From Amycolatopsis sp. NBC_01488 (GTDB lineage: Bacteria; Actinomycetota; Actinomycetes; Mycobacteriales; Pseudonocardiaceae), in the NCBI RefSeq assembly GCF_036227105.1, contig NZ_CP109434.1:7536501-7600500 (forward strand): DNA of 64,000 nt, in the 5' to 3' direction. Within the stretch, counting starts at the first letter, position 1; every line of letters begins with the position of its first letter. Below the pieces are notes generated by a model, which saw only the letters and a program-made list of their open reading frames with translations, was not told where the DNA came from and ran no database searches. Of this stretch, positions 28,101-36,854 are shown in pieces. Both the position numbers and the translations under genes were made by a program.

Positions 28101-29438
28101 CTAGCCCACCTCGCCGGGTGCCGCGTCACGGGCCGTGCGGAAGCCGGCGAAGATCTGCCGCCGGATCGGGTAGTCCCAGTTGCGGAACGTGCCCCGGATC
28201 GCCGCCGAGTCGGTGCCGAACGAGCCACCGCGCAGCACCTTGTACTCCGGCCCGAAGAACACCTCCGAGTACTCCCGGTACGGGAACGGCGCGAAGCCCG
28301 GGTAGCCGTGGAAGTCCGTGCTCGTCCACTCCCAGACGTCGCCGATCAGCTGGTGCACGCCGGTCGGCGACGCGCCGGCCGGGTACGCCCCCGCGGGCGC
28401 CGGGCGCAGGTGCCGCTGGCCGAGGTTGGCGTGCTCGGCCGACGGTTCCTCGTCACCCCACGGGAACCGGCGCGAGCGGCCGGTCGCCGGGTCGAAGCGC
28501 GCCGCCTTCTCCCACTCGGCCTCGGTCGGCAGCCGCCGCCCGGCCCAGGCGGCGTACGCCTCGGCCTCGAAGTAGGAGACGTGCACGACCGGCTCGTCGG
28601 CCGTGACGCGCTCGTGGACGCCGAACCGGGTGCGCCACCAGCCGTCCTGCTCCCGCTTCCAGAAGCGCGGCGCGGTGATGCCGTGCTCACGCAGGTACGC
28701 CCAGCCGCCCGGGCTCCACCACCGTTCGTCGTCGTAGCCGCCGCCGTCCAGGAACTCGGCGTAGGCCCCGCACGTCACCGGGGTCGTGTCCATCCAGAAC
28801 GCCTCGACCGCGATCTCGTGCGCCGGGCGCTCGTTGTCCAGCGCCCACGGCTCGGCCGAAGTGCCCATCGTGAACGCGCCGCCCGGGACCAGCGCCTCGG
28901 CGGGCAGCGGGCCCGACCGCGCGGGCGGCGGTTCCGGCGCGTGCAGCACCGGATCGCCCTTGCGCAGCTGGTGGGTGGCCAGCATGGTCTCGTCGTGCTG
29001 CTGCTCGTGCTGGGTGATCATGCCGAACGCGAACGCCTGCTCGGTCAGCCGTCGCCCCGCCATCGGGGCGTGCTCCAGCACGTCGAACGCCTTTTCGCGG
29101 ACCTGCTTGACGTAGGCGCGCGCCTCGGCCGGGCCGAGCAGCGGCAGCTCGGGCCGGTCGGCGCGGGCGTGCTGGAAGGCGTCGTAGATGTCGTCGATGT
29201 CCGGGCGCAGCGGTTCCCGGCCGCCGACGTCGCGGACCAGCCACAGCTCCTCCTGGACGCCGATGTGCGCCAGGTCCCAGACCAGCGGCGACATCAGCGG
29301 GGAGTGCTGGCGGACCAGGTCCTCGTCGTCGACCGCGTCGGTCAGCGCCACGCTGCGCGCCCGGGCCCTCGTCAGTGCTTCGGCGGCCCGGGCACGCAGG
29401 TCCTGCGCGCTCAGGTCACCCAGTGCTTCCGTGCTCAT
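28101..29438 (-). CDS. egtB: hercynine oxygenase EgtB
   Basis: Non-heme iron sulfoxide synthase joining hercynine and gamma-glutamylcysteine with O2. The 445-residue protein has an N-terminal DinB-like iron domain with the facial-triad motif HEQQHDE near 150 (HX3HXE) and HIGVQEELW near 60, followed by an FGE-type sulfatase domain (VPGGAFTMGTS, RLPTEAEWEKAAR, GDVWEWTSTDFHGYPGF, VLRGGSF). The ATG at 29438 overlaps the egtA stop by 4 bases. Confidence 0.97.
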   Translation of the reverse strand: MSTEALGDLSAQDLRARAAEALTRARARSVALTDAVDDEDLVRQHSPLMSPLVWDLAHIGVQEELWLVRDVGGREPLRPDIDDIYDAFQHARADRPELPLLGPAEARAYVKQVREKAFDVLEHAPMAGRRLTEQAFAFGMITQHEQQHDETMLATHQLRKGDPVLHAPEPPPARSGPLPAEALVPGGAFTMGTSAEPWALDNERPAHEIAVEAFWMDTTPVTCGAYAEFLDGGGYDDERWWSPGGWAYLREHGITAPRFWKREQDGWWRTRFGVHERVTADEPVVHVSYFEAEAYAAWAGRRLPTEAEWEKAARFDPATGRSRRFPWGDEEPSAEHANLGQRHLRPAPAGAYPAGASPTGVHQLIGDVWEWTSTDFHGYPGFAPFPYREYSEVFFGPEYKVLRGGSFGTDSAAIRGTFRNWDYPIRRQIFAGFRTARDAAPGEVG

Positions 29439-30703
29439 GCTTCGCTCCTCGATCGGTACACGCGCCCCTGCACGCTCTCGCTGATCTCGGTGATCGACTC
29501 CGCCGCCAGCCCGGTCGCGCCCAGCTCGGCGCACCCGAGGTCGGCCAGCGCCGCCGCGACGGCCGCCAGGTCCCGGTCCGCCAGGCCGCGCCGCGCCGCC
29601 GTGGTCCACCGGTCGGCGACCGGCGCGCAGATCTCGCGCACCTTGTCCACAGTGGACTGACGAACGAGCAGCGCGGCGACCAGGGCCACCGGTGGCAGCC
29701 ACGCGCCGGGCGGCTGCGCGTCGAGGTACCGGATCTCCAGGTACCCCTGCGGGCGGACCGGGGTGAACATCGTGGTGAGGTGGTAGTCGAGGTCCGCCGC
29801 CGTCGGTCTCGGCAGCAGGGCGGCCGCGCCCCTGCCGTCGATCCAGTCGGCGAACGTCAGCCCCTCCGGCGCGTCCCACGGCCGGTCGCCGCGGGGCAGC
29901 ACCATCAGGGGGACGTCCATCAGGCGCCCGGCCCACTCCGCTGCCGGGTCGCCCGCCACGCGGGCCGTGCGGGTGCGGACCGCCTCCGTGTCGTGCACCG
30001 CGAGCCAGCGCGCGGAGGCGTGTCCCGTGTCCCGTCCCGCGTGGACCCGGGAGGTGGCGAAGAGGGCGAGCAGCGGCGGGCCCATCGCGTGGGCCGCCGC
30101 CCACCGGGCCGCGTAGTGCTCGGACTCCCCCGCGTCGACGCACACCTGCAGGCCCGCGGTGCTGCACATCATCGTGAGGCCACCCGGGCCGATCGGCGCG
30201 AACCGGCGTTCCATCGCCGCGTAGCGCGGCGTGTGCAGGACCCGGCGGGGCGGCCGGTGGGCGTCGATGCCCGTTTCGCCCAGCACGAGGCCGTGCCGGG
30301 CGAGGCGGTCACGCAGGTGGTGGAGGTCGGCCGTGACCACTGCGGCGAGGTCGCGCAGGGAGGCCTGGGGAAGAGCGGAGATCTCGACCTGGCACCCGGG
30401 TTCGAGGCTCACCGGGGAGCCGGCCGGGAGGGGCGAGGCGGGGCTGTCGGGGCGGAGCGTCCGCGGGGTGTGCGGACCCAGCGCCGTGGCGAGGAGATCG
30501 GGATCGAGGGGTCTTGCCGGGTCGTCGGCGTGGTGCACGGTGAACTCCAGCTCGACGCCGGTCAGGCGCGGTGGTCCGTGCTTGAAACACACCGAAGCGA
30601 CGTACGCCTCCCCGGCCGCGCGGTCCGCCAGGACCCGCGCGGTGCGGTTCGACGCACTCCCCGACTTCTCGGGAAAATCGTGCATCGTGGACGCCTCAGT
30701 CAT
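29435..30703 (-). CDS. egtA: glutamate-cysteine ligase EgtA
   Basis: ATP-dependent ligation of glutamate and cysteine, giving the gamma-Glu-Cys used by EgtB. The 422-residue protein is a GCS2-type ligase with LTGVELEFTVHH, PGCQVEISALPQASL, MMCSTAGLQVCVDAG and LEIRYLDAQPPG. The ATG at 30703 follows an AGGAACGGAC ribosome site; an upstream in-frame Met would add an unrelated sequence. It is first in the egtABCD-ddn-like operon, so the promoter should lie in 30704-30823. Confidence 0.95.
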   Translation of the reverse strand: MTEASTMHDFPEKSGSASNRTARVLADRAAGEAYVASVCFKHGPPRLTGVELEFTVHHADDPARPLDPDLLATALGPHTPRTLRPDSPASPLPAGSPVSLEPGCQVEISALPQASLRDLAAVVTADLHHLRDRLARHGLVLGETGIDAHRPPRRVLHTPRYAAMERRFAPIGPGGLTMMCSTAGLQVCVDAGESEHYAARWAAAHAMGPPLLALFATSRVHAGRDTGHASARWLAVHDTEAVRTRTARVAGDPAAEWAGRLMDVPLMVLPRGDRPWDAPEGLTFADWIDGRGAAALLPRPTAADLDYHLTTMFTPVRPQGYLEIRYLDAQPPGAWLPPVALVAALLVRQSTVDKVREICAPVADRWTTAARRGLADRDLAAVAAALADLGCAELGATGLAAESITEISESVQGRVYRSRSEA

Positions 30704-30823
30704 GTCCGTTCCTGTTCCGCGTGATGGAACTTCTTGACTTCGGACGCTACACGCGGGGTACGACAAAATCAGGCCGGATCTTGCGCTGCGGGAGCGGTTC
30801 ACCACTCCGTAAGAAGTCCCGGA

Positions 30824-31750
30824 TCAGGGCAAAGCGGACTCGGTGCCCAGGCCCAGCTCGGCCGCCGACGCCCGCACGGCCTCGATCACCAGGTGCAACG
30901 CCGGCCGCCGGAACGCGGTGCGCCGGTAGGCGATCGACACCGTCCGCAGCAGCGGCGTGGTGAGCGCGACGACGTCGATGCCGGGCGGCCGCAGCAGCCG
31001 CAGGCCCAGGTCCGAGACCAGGGTGACGCCGAGCCCGGCGCCCACCATCGCCATCGCCGTGGACTGCTCTTCGACCTCGTGGTTGATCTTCGGGGCGAAG
31101 CCGTGGCGCCGGCAGGCCGTGCGCATCGCCCGGCCGAAGTGCGACTTCGGGCTGGCCAGGATCCACGGGTGCTCGGCGAGCTCGTCCAGGGAGGCCGACC
31201 CGGCCGGAACCGCGCCCCGCGGCACCGCGGCGTGCAGCCGTTCGACGGCCACGACGGCGCGTTCCAGCCCGGCGTCCCACGACGTCGGCGCGTCGGAGTA
31301 GTCGATCACGAACGACAGGTCGAGCGTGCCGTCGCGGACCGCCTCGGCGGTGTCCTCCGGCGCCAGCTCGCGGGTGCGCACCTCGATGCCGGGGTGCTCG
31401 CCCGCCAGCGCGGTCAGCGCCGTCGGCAGCAGCCCGGACGCGACCGACGCCCACACGCCGGCGACCAGCCGGACCGTGCGGGACTCCTGGGCCTCCTCCA
31501 GGGCGAGCGTCGCGCGCTCCACCGAACCGAGGATCTCCTCCGCGTGCTCGGTCAGCAGGTTGCCCAGCTCGGTCAGCTGGACGCGCCGGCCGAGCCGTTC
31601 GAACAGCTTCGCGCCGACGTCGCGTTCGAGCTGCGCGAGCTGCTGCGAGACCGCGGACGCGGTGTAGTGCAGCGATGCGGCGGCCGCGGTCACGGTGCCC
31701 CGGCGGTGCAGCTCGCGAAGCATCCGCAAGCGGTGCAACGAAAGCTCCAT
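30824..31750 (-). CDS. LysR-family regulator divergent from the amino-acid dehydrogenase
   Basis: A 308-residue LysR-type regulator: winged HTH at 1-60 (LHRLRMLRELHRRGTVTAAAASLHYTASAVSQQL) and a periplasmic-binding-protein-like co-inducer domain. It is divergent from the Glu/Leu-type dehydrogenase gene. The intergenic sequence contains AACCT-N14-AGGTT (31757-31780) next to its own start, a plausible LysR site. A role in controlling amino-acid catabolism is inferred from this layout. It lies 120 bases upstream of egtA on the same strand but is probably separate. Confidence 0.9.
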   Translation of the reverse strand: MELSLHRLRMLRELHRRGTVTAAAASLHYTASAVSQQLAQLERDVGAKLFERLGRRVQLTELGNLLTEHAEEILGSVERATLALEEAQESRTVRLVAGVWASVASGLLPTALTALAGEHPGIEVRTRELAPEDTAEAVRDGTLDLSFVIDYSDAPTSWDAGLERAVVAVERLHAAVPRGAVPAGSASLDELAEHPWILASPKSHFGRAMRTACRRHGFAPKINHEVEEQSTAMAMVGAGLGVTLVSDLGLRLLRPPGIDVVALTTPLLRTVSIAYRRTAFRRPALHLVIEAVRASAAELGLGTESALP

Positions 31751-31867
31751 ACACCAAACCTAAACGAGATCGTGCAGGTTCGTTAAATGGACGCGGCCGC
31801 CGTCCGGGGCGCACGCTCGGGAGGCGGCACGAGGCCGCCCCGGACTTCCTGGAGGTGAGTGGCCCCG

Positions 31868-33067
31868 ATGACCCCGCGCAACGCCGAGCCGCTGATGCGG
31901 CTGACGTGGACCGATCCCATCACCGGCGCGAACGGCTACCTGGTCGTGCACAGCCTGGTCTCCGGCGTCGCCACCGGCGGCACCCGGATGCGAGCGGGCT
32001 GCACGATGAGCGAGGTCGAGGACCTCGCCCGGGGCATGGCCACCAAGACCGCGACCTTCAACCTGCCGGTCGGCGGGGCGAAGGGCGGCATCGACTTCGA
32101 CCCGAAGGACCCGCGGGCCTTCGGCGTGCTGAAGCGGTTCTGCGCGTTCCTGCGGCCGTGGCTGGACGCGCACTGGGTGACCGCGGAAGACCTGGGCGTG
32201 CCCCAGCACCTGATCGACGAGGTGTTCGCCGAGCTCGGGCTGGAGCAGTCGTACCACGCGGCGATCCGCCGTTCGGCCGACCCGGCGCGCACCCTGCGGC
32301 GCGTGCAGGCGGGCCTCAACGCGCCGGTGCCCGGCGGGTTGCTGCTCGGCGACGTCGTCGGCGGCTACGGCGTGGCGCAGGCGTGCCTCGGCGTCGCGGC
32401 GGCGTGGAACTGGGACGTGCGCGAGACGACCGTGGCGATCCAGGGCATCGGCACGATGGGCGGCGGCGCGGCCTGGTACCTGCACGAGGCGGGGATGAAG
32501 GTCGTCGCGGTGGCCGACGCCGCGGGCACGCTCCACGACCCGGCGGGCCTCGACGTCCCGGCGCTGCTGGAGCTGCGTGACCGCTTCGGCGAGGTCGACC
32601 GGTCGCGGCTGCCCGACGGCGTGCGGTCGCTGCCCCGCGAGGCGGTCGTCGGCATCGACGCGGACGTCTTCGTGCCGGCCGCGATCTCGTACGCGCTGCG
32701 GCCGGACAACGAGAACCTCGTCAAGGCGTCCGTGGTCGTCGAGGCGGCCAACGCGGCGACGACGCCGGAGGCGGAAGCGGCGCTGTCGGCCCGCGGTGTC
32801 GCGGTGGTGCCGGACTTCGTCGCCAACGCGGGCGCGGCGGCGTGGGCGTGGTGGCTGCTGCTGGGCGAGGTCGGCGCGGACCCGGCCGACTCGTTCCTGC
32901 GGCTGCGCACGGAGATGCAGGCCAAGGTCGCGCTCCTGCTGACCGAGTGGACCATGGACCGGCTGCCGCTGCGCCTGACCGGGCTGAAGCTGGCCGAGAC
33001 CACCCGGGCGCAGCGCGCCGAGGCGGCGCTCGCGCCGGAGGGTGAGCCGGCGCTGCTCATCCCGTGA
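31868..33067 (+). CDS. Glu/Leu/Phe/Val dehydrogenase
   Basis: NAD(P)-dependent oxidative deamination of an L-amino acid to the 2-oxo acid. The 399-residue protein has the ELFV signatures GGTRMRAGCTMSEVEDLARGMATKTATFNLPVGGAKGGIDFDP (Lys60, catalytic Lys72) and a Rossmann domain starting TVAIQGIGTMGGG. Substrate preference cannot be fixed by eye. GGAGGTGA at 31851-31858 is correctly spaced (9 bases) for the ATG at 31868. A GTG at 31859 directly abuts it and is less likely. Probably controlled by the divergent LysR. Confidence 0.9.
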   Translation: MTPRNAEPLMRLTWTDPITGANGYLVVHSLVSGVATGGTRMRAGCTMSEVEDLARGMATKTATFNLPVGGAKGGIDFDPKDPRAFGVLKRFCAFLRPWLDAHWVTAEDLGVPQHLIDEVFAELGLEQSYHAAIRRSADPARTLRRVQAGLNAPVPGGLLLGDVVGGYGVAQACLGVAAAWNWDVRETTVAIQGIGTMGGGAAWYLHEAGMKVVAVADAAGTLHDPAGLDVPALLELRDRFGEVDRSRLPDGVRSLPREAVVGIDADVFVPAAISYALRPDNENLVKASVVVEAANAATTPEAEAALSARGVAVVPDFVANAGAAAWAWWLLLGEVGADPADSFLRLRTEMQAKVALLLTEWTMDRLPLRLTGLKLAETTRAQRAEAALAPEGEPALLIP

Positions 33068-33098
33068 GCCGGGGCCGCGCGGCGCCCGGGTGGGGCAC

Positions 33099-33120
33099 CG
33101 CGCGGTTCCTTCACCGCGCG
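33099..33120. terminator. hairpin between convergent dehydrogenase and pip genes
   Basis: CGCGCGGT (33099-33106) and ACCGCGCG (33113-33120) form a perfect 8-bp stem with a TCCTTC loop. It overlaps the pip stop codon and lies 31 bases beyond the dehydrogenase stop, so it could end transcription from the left. Confidence 0.55.
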
Positions 33121-34052
33121 AAGCGGTCGGTCGCGCCGACGAGCACGTCCTGCATCGGGGCGTCCTGCGTCGAATGCCCGATGTTCTCCAGCATCACCAG
33201 CTCACTGCCCGGCCAAGCGTGGTGCATCAGCCAGGGCGTGCCGACGATGTTGCTCGTGTCGAGCACGCCCTGCGCCAGCACCGCGGGGATGCCGGCGAGC
33301 TTGCCGAGGTTCCGCAGGATTTCGCCGTCGGGCCGGAACGCCCGGTTGCTGAAGTAGTGCGTGACCAGCCGGGCGAAGCAGAGCCGGTAGACCGGATCCG
33401 CGAAGACGTCGTGCGGCGGCACGCCCGGGAGCATCGCGTCCTCCCAGGCGCACCAGTCGTCGGCCGCCTTGCGGTGGACGGCCGGGTCGGGATCCATCAG
33501 CAGCCGGTGGTAGGCGGCGGACAGGTCGCCGTCCCGCTCGCTCTCCGGTACGCCCTGGCGGAACTTCTCGAAGGCCTCCGGGAAGTACGCTCCCAGGCCA
33601 CGGATGAGCATTTCGATCTCGATGAAGCGGTCGGTCGCCAGTCCCATGAGTACCAGCTCGCTGACCCGCTCGGTGTGCCGCAGCGCGTACGTCAGGCTGA
33701 GCACCGAGCCCCAGGAACCACCGAACAGCAGCCACTTCCCGATGCCGAGCCGCGTGCGGAGCAGTTCGAAGTCGGCGACGAGGTGGTCGGTCGTGTTGGC
33801 GGACAGGTCGGCGACCGGAGCACCGGCGTGCGGCGTGCTGCGCCCGCAGCCGCGCTGGTCGACGAGGACGACGCGGTACCTCGCCGGATCGAAGTAGCGG
33901 CGGAGGTTCGTCGAGCAGCCCGAGCCCGGGCCGCCGTGGACGACCAGTGCCGGCTTGCCGTCCGGGTTCCCGCAGGTTTCCCAGTAGATCTCGTGCCCGT
34001 CGCCGACGTCGAGCAGGTCGTGCTCGTACGGTTCGATCTCGGGGTACAGCAT
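33111..34052 (-). CDS. pip: proline iminopeptidase
   Basis: Serine exopeptidase releasing N-terminal proline; cytosolic. The 313-residue alpha/beta hydrolase (S33) has HGGPGSGCS at 39-47, DQRGCGRS at 65-72, nucleophile Ser113 in GGSWGSVLSLTYA and the catalytic His in NIGHSTQD near the C-terminus. The ATG at 34052 has AAGGACG upstream. It is transcribed away from the ESX-type cassette end, 78 bases after the espG stop. Confidence 0.93.
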   Translation of the reverse strand: MLYPEIEPYEHDLLDVGDGHEIYWETCGNPDGKPALVVHGGPGSGCSTNLRRYFDPARYRVVLVDQRGCGRSTPHAGAPVADLSANTTDHLVADFELLRTRLGIGKWLLFGGSWGSVLSLTYALRHTERVSELVLMGLATDRFIEIEMLIRGLGAYFPEAFEKFRQGVPESERDGDLSAAYHRLLMDPDPAVHRKAADDWCAWEDAMLPGVPPHDVFADPVYRLCFARLVTHYFSNRAFRPDGEILRNLGKLAGIPAVLAQGVLDTSNIVGTPWLMHHAWPGSELVMLENIGHSTQDAPMQDVLVGATDRFAR

Positions 34053-34130
34053 CAGCGCGTCCTTCCACCGGAATACAACAGCGCTGTCACATTAGCCCCG
34101 ACGGCGCCGCTTCGCGCGGCCTTTTCCGGC

Positions 34131-34880
34131 TCAGACGAGAGCGCCGGCCAGCTCCATGAGCGTGTCGGCCAGTTCGCGCGGGCCCGCCGGGCCGATGTGG
34201 ATCACGGCGTCGTCGCCCGCGCCGGAGGTGTAGCTGAGGTAGCGGCCCCAGTCCGTGTCGGCGTAGTGCAGCGGCTGCTGCAGGCAGGTGTGGCGCCCGA
34301 CGTCGTCCCGCCGTCCGACGTAGAGCTCCCCGCTGCCCGAGACCGGCCGCTGGACCAGGCTCACGACGTCGGCGACCGCCGGGTCGAGCGGATAGGCGTC
34401 CTGGCCGCGGCGCGCGGCATCGGTCAGGTCGGCCACCCGGACGGTGCGCGGGTGACCGCCGCCCGCCCCCACCGGCGGCAGCTGCTCGACGAGCGACTCG
34501 GCGAGCCGGTTCCGGTCGATCTCCTGGACGCCGACCTGCGTCCCGTCGGAGACCGCGAGGATCGCTTGGAGGCCTTTCGCGGCGGCGAGGACGCCGTAGG
34601 TCCGGCCGTCGACGCCGACCCAGCCGTAGCACTCCCGCGCCGGGTTCACCAGCAGCGGGAGCCAGTCGAGGAAGTCGACGGTGGCCCGGCCGCGCGCGTC
34701 GACCAGCCCGGCCTCGTTCAGCGCTGCGTCGACCCGCTTGGCCGCCTCCTCGCGCTCCTCGTCCGAGAGCCACAGCGGCTCCGGGCGGAGGGTGAGGTGC
34801 AGCTGACCGACCTGCTCGCGCTCGGCCAGTGCGGCCAGCGCCTCGACCGGAACGTCCACCCGGCCTGTTGCCACGTCCAC
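34131..34880 (-). CDS. EspG-family ESX secretion chaperone
   Basis: A 249-residue EspG-like protein: an N-terminal DVPVEALAALAEREQVGQLHLTLRP, YGWVGVDGRTYGVLAAAKGLQAILAV in the central sheet and DTDWGRYLSYTSG toward the end. EspG proteins bind PPE partners in the cytosol and deliver them to a type VII (ESX) secretion system. Its gene follows the PPE-like gene by 4 bases, which strongly supports a cognate pair. The GTG start at 34880 is used. No ESX core ATPase or membrane genes are in the window. Confidence 0.82.
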   Translation of the reverse strand: MDVATGRVDVPVEALAALAEREQVGQLHLTLRPEPLWLSDEEREEAAKRVDAALNEAGLVDARGRATVDFLDWLPLLVNPARECYGWVGVDGRTYGVLAAAKGLQAILAVSDGTQVGVQEIDRNRLAESLVEQLPPVGAGGGHPRTVRVADLTDAARRGQDAYPLDPAVADVVSLVQRPVSGSGELYVGRRDDVGRHTCLQQPLHYADTDWGRYLSYTSGAGDDAVIHIGPAGPRELADTLMELAGALV

Positions 34881-34884
34881 CCGC

Positions 34885-36201
34885 CTACTCGCCGATGACC
34901 GGCGGGCTGGTCCGCTGGTCGGTACCGAAGATCGCGTCCGGGTCCGCTTCGATCAGGAAGTCCGGCCGCTGGTGTTCATCATCTTCCTCGCCCTCGCCCC
35001 GCCGGCCCCCGGGCCCCATCGGCCCCAGCGGCCCGGACCGCCCGCCGGCCGCCCGAGCGGCGGCGGCCTCCGCGGCGGCCGCGTTGCCGAGGCTGCCCAT
35101 GCCGGAGCCGCGGCCGCTGCCGAGCCCGCGCTCCCCCGCCGCGTTCCCGCTCCCGCTGCCGCTGCCCCCGATGGGCCGGCCGTTCGAGTCGAGCAGCCGG
35201 CTCCCGGCGTTCCCGCTGTTCGGCCCACGGCCGCCGGTGCCCGATTCGGGGTCGCTCCCGAAGGTGGTCGAGTAGTTCTGGCCACCCCCGCCGCCGGTGC
35301 CGGTCGGGTAGAAGTCGACCGGGTCGACGTTGGGCGGCGTCTTGCCAGGCCGGTCGGTCGACTGACCCGGCCGGGTCGGCACGGTGGGCACGGACGGGCG
35401 GCCGGAGCCGGTGGTGTGGGTGGAGTCGTCGCCGGTGCCGCCCGTGCTGCCGGTTCCTCCCGTGCCGCCAGGCCCGCCCGTGCCACTGGTCCCGCCGGTT
35501 CCCCCGGTGCCGCCGGGCTTGTCGGGTCCGCCGGTGTGGCCGGGGTCGAAGCCGGTGGTCGAGGTGTGGTCGTCGCTCCCGGGATTTCCCCCGGGGCCCC
35601 CCGAGAGCCACTTGCCCTGATCGGTCGGTCCGACCCGGCCCGGGCCCGACGGGGTGCTCACAGAGATGGCGGCACCGTCGGACTCGAGGACGCCGTAATC
35701 GGTCGGGAGCACGGCGCGGGTGCCCTCCGTGGCGCTGCTGTACTGGTCCATGACGCGGACGTTCGTCTCGTTCGCCGCGTTGTACTTCGCCATGCCCTGT
35801 TGGTAGTTGTCGATGTCGTCCTGAGCCATGAAGGGCCCGGCGATCGGGATGGCGGCCTTCAGCCCGGTGGTCCAGGGGTTCGGCTTGTCCGGCTTCGGCG
35901 GGACGACCACGACGGATCGGCTCGAGCTGTCGAAGAGGTCGGCCTGCGTGTCGACCGACGCCTTGGTCACGTCCAGCGGCTCGGCCGTTTCGGCGAAGGC
36001 CATTTCGAGCGGGCCGGCCCCGGAGTTCGCGGCGTCGGCGGCGTCACCGGTCCAGGAGTTCACCATGCGCGCCTGCAGGGCCTTGATGCTCGAACCGCGC
36101 TCCAGGTAGGAGTTCGACAGGCTGGCGACCGTTTCGGCCGTCGCGCGCAACCCGTTCGTGTCGCCCCCGGTGAAGTTGTCGAAGATCTGCTTTCCGTCCA
36201 C
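34885..36201 (-). CDS. PPE-like ESX substrate with Gly/Thr-rich tail
   Basis: A 438-residue probable type VII secretion substrate. Residues about 1-170 are a helical bundle with WTGDAADAANSG (a WxG-type turn) as in PPE/WXG proteins of actinomycetes. About 185-400 is low-complexity, Gly/Thr/Pro/Ser-rich (GGTGGTGGTSGTGG). The acidic C-terminus (EEDDEHQRPDFLIEADPDAIFGTDQRTSPPVIGE) is a recurrent ending of such actinobacterial proteins. It is encoded between a DUF3558-like lipoprotein gene (3 bases) and espG (4 bases). Exported surface or secreted role inferred. Confidence 0.78.
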   Translation of the reverse strand: MDGKQIFDNFTGGDTNGLRATAETVASLSNSYLERGSSIKALQARMVNSWTGDAADAANSGAGPLEMAFAETAEPLDVTKASVDTQADLFDSSSRSVVVVPPKPDKPNPWTTGLKAAIPIAGPFMAQDDIDNYQQGMAKYNAANETNVRVMDQYSSATEGTRAVLPTDYGVLESDGAAISVSTPSGPGRVGPTDQGKWLSGGPGGNPGSDDHTSTTGFDPGHTGGPDKPGGTGGTGGTSGTGGPGGTGGTGSTGGTGDDSTHTTGSGRPSVPTVPTRPGQSTDRPGKTPPNVDPVDFYPTGTGGGGGQNYSTTFGSDPESGTGGRGPNSGNAGSRLLDSNGRPIGGSGSGSGNAAGERGLGSGRGSGMGSLGNAAAAEAAAARAAGGRSGPLGPMGPGGRRGEGEEDDEHQRPDFLIEADPDAIFGTDQRTSPPVIGE

Positions 36202-36204
36202 TCG

Positions 36205-36840
36205 TCATGCCCCCTGGAGTGTCTTGATCACCGCGGCCGACAACTGCGTGGCCGTACCGCAGGAATCGTCCTGCCCCTGGTAGCCCTGGGCCTGGACGCT
36301 GAACGAGAGATCGTCGGCGATCCCGACGGCCATGGTGCAGGTGCCCATCGAACGTTCGTCGGCGGCGTCGAAGTAGATCGCCGGATACCCTTCGACGTCC
36401 GGGGCCCGCTCGAGGAACCGGACGACCTTGCCCGAGCGGTACGCCGCGTACTGGCCGGCGAGACCGCCGGCGCCGTTGTCCCGGTTGCCGGTGCCCAGGA
36501 TGACCTGGGCCCCGATGCCCTCGCCCTGGATCTTCCAGGCGCAGGACGGGCCGGCCTTCGTCAACGGGGTGTCGCCCGCCTGGTGGGGCTCGCCCGCGTC
36601 GGTGTAGCGCAGGGTCGCGAGCAGGTCCTTCGGCACCAGTCCGCAGGGATCGGTGGCGTACTTGCCCGCGTCGAGCGGGTGCGCGACCTTGGGCACGTCC
36701 GGGTCGGCCGACGAAGTGCCCGCAGCCGCCGAAGCGCTCGGCGCCGGCGAGGCCGCGCCACCGGTCGTCGACGTGCAGCCGGCCAGGAGCGCGGCCGGGA
36801 CCGCGACGAAGACGGCGAGGACGATGAGTTTGCTTCGCAC
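36205..36840 (-). CDS. DUF3558-like lipoprotein of the ESX cassette
   Basis: A 211-residue lipoprotein: signal sequence SKLIVLAVFVAVPAALLAGCTS with lipobox LAGC, a Ser/Ala/Pro linker to about 50, then a globular domain with the spaced cysteines typical of DUF3558 (DPCGLVPKDLL, SCAWKIQG, GTCTMAVGI, DSCGTA). The function of the family is unknown; it is often found next to ESX-type genes. The GTG at 36840 is 14 bases downstream of the preceding gene. Outer-leaflet anchored. Confidence 0.82.
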   Translation of the reverse strand: MRSKLIVLAVFVAVPAALLAGCTSTTGGAASPAPSASAAAGTSSADPDVPKVAHPLDAGKYATDPCGLVPKDLLATLRYTDAGEPHQAGDTPLTKAGPSCAWKIQGEGIGAQVILGTGNRDNGAGGLAGQYAAYRSGKVVRFLERAPDVEGYPAIYFDAADERSMGTCTMAVGIADDLSFSVQAQGYQGQDDSCGTATQLSAAVIKTLQGA

Positions 36841-36854
36841 GGGATCCGTTCCGC

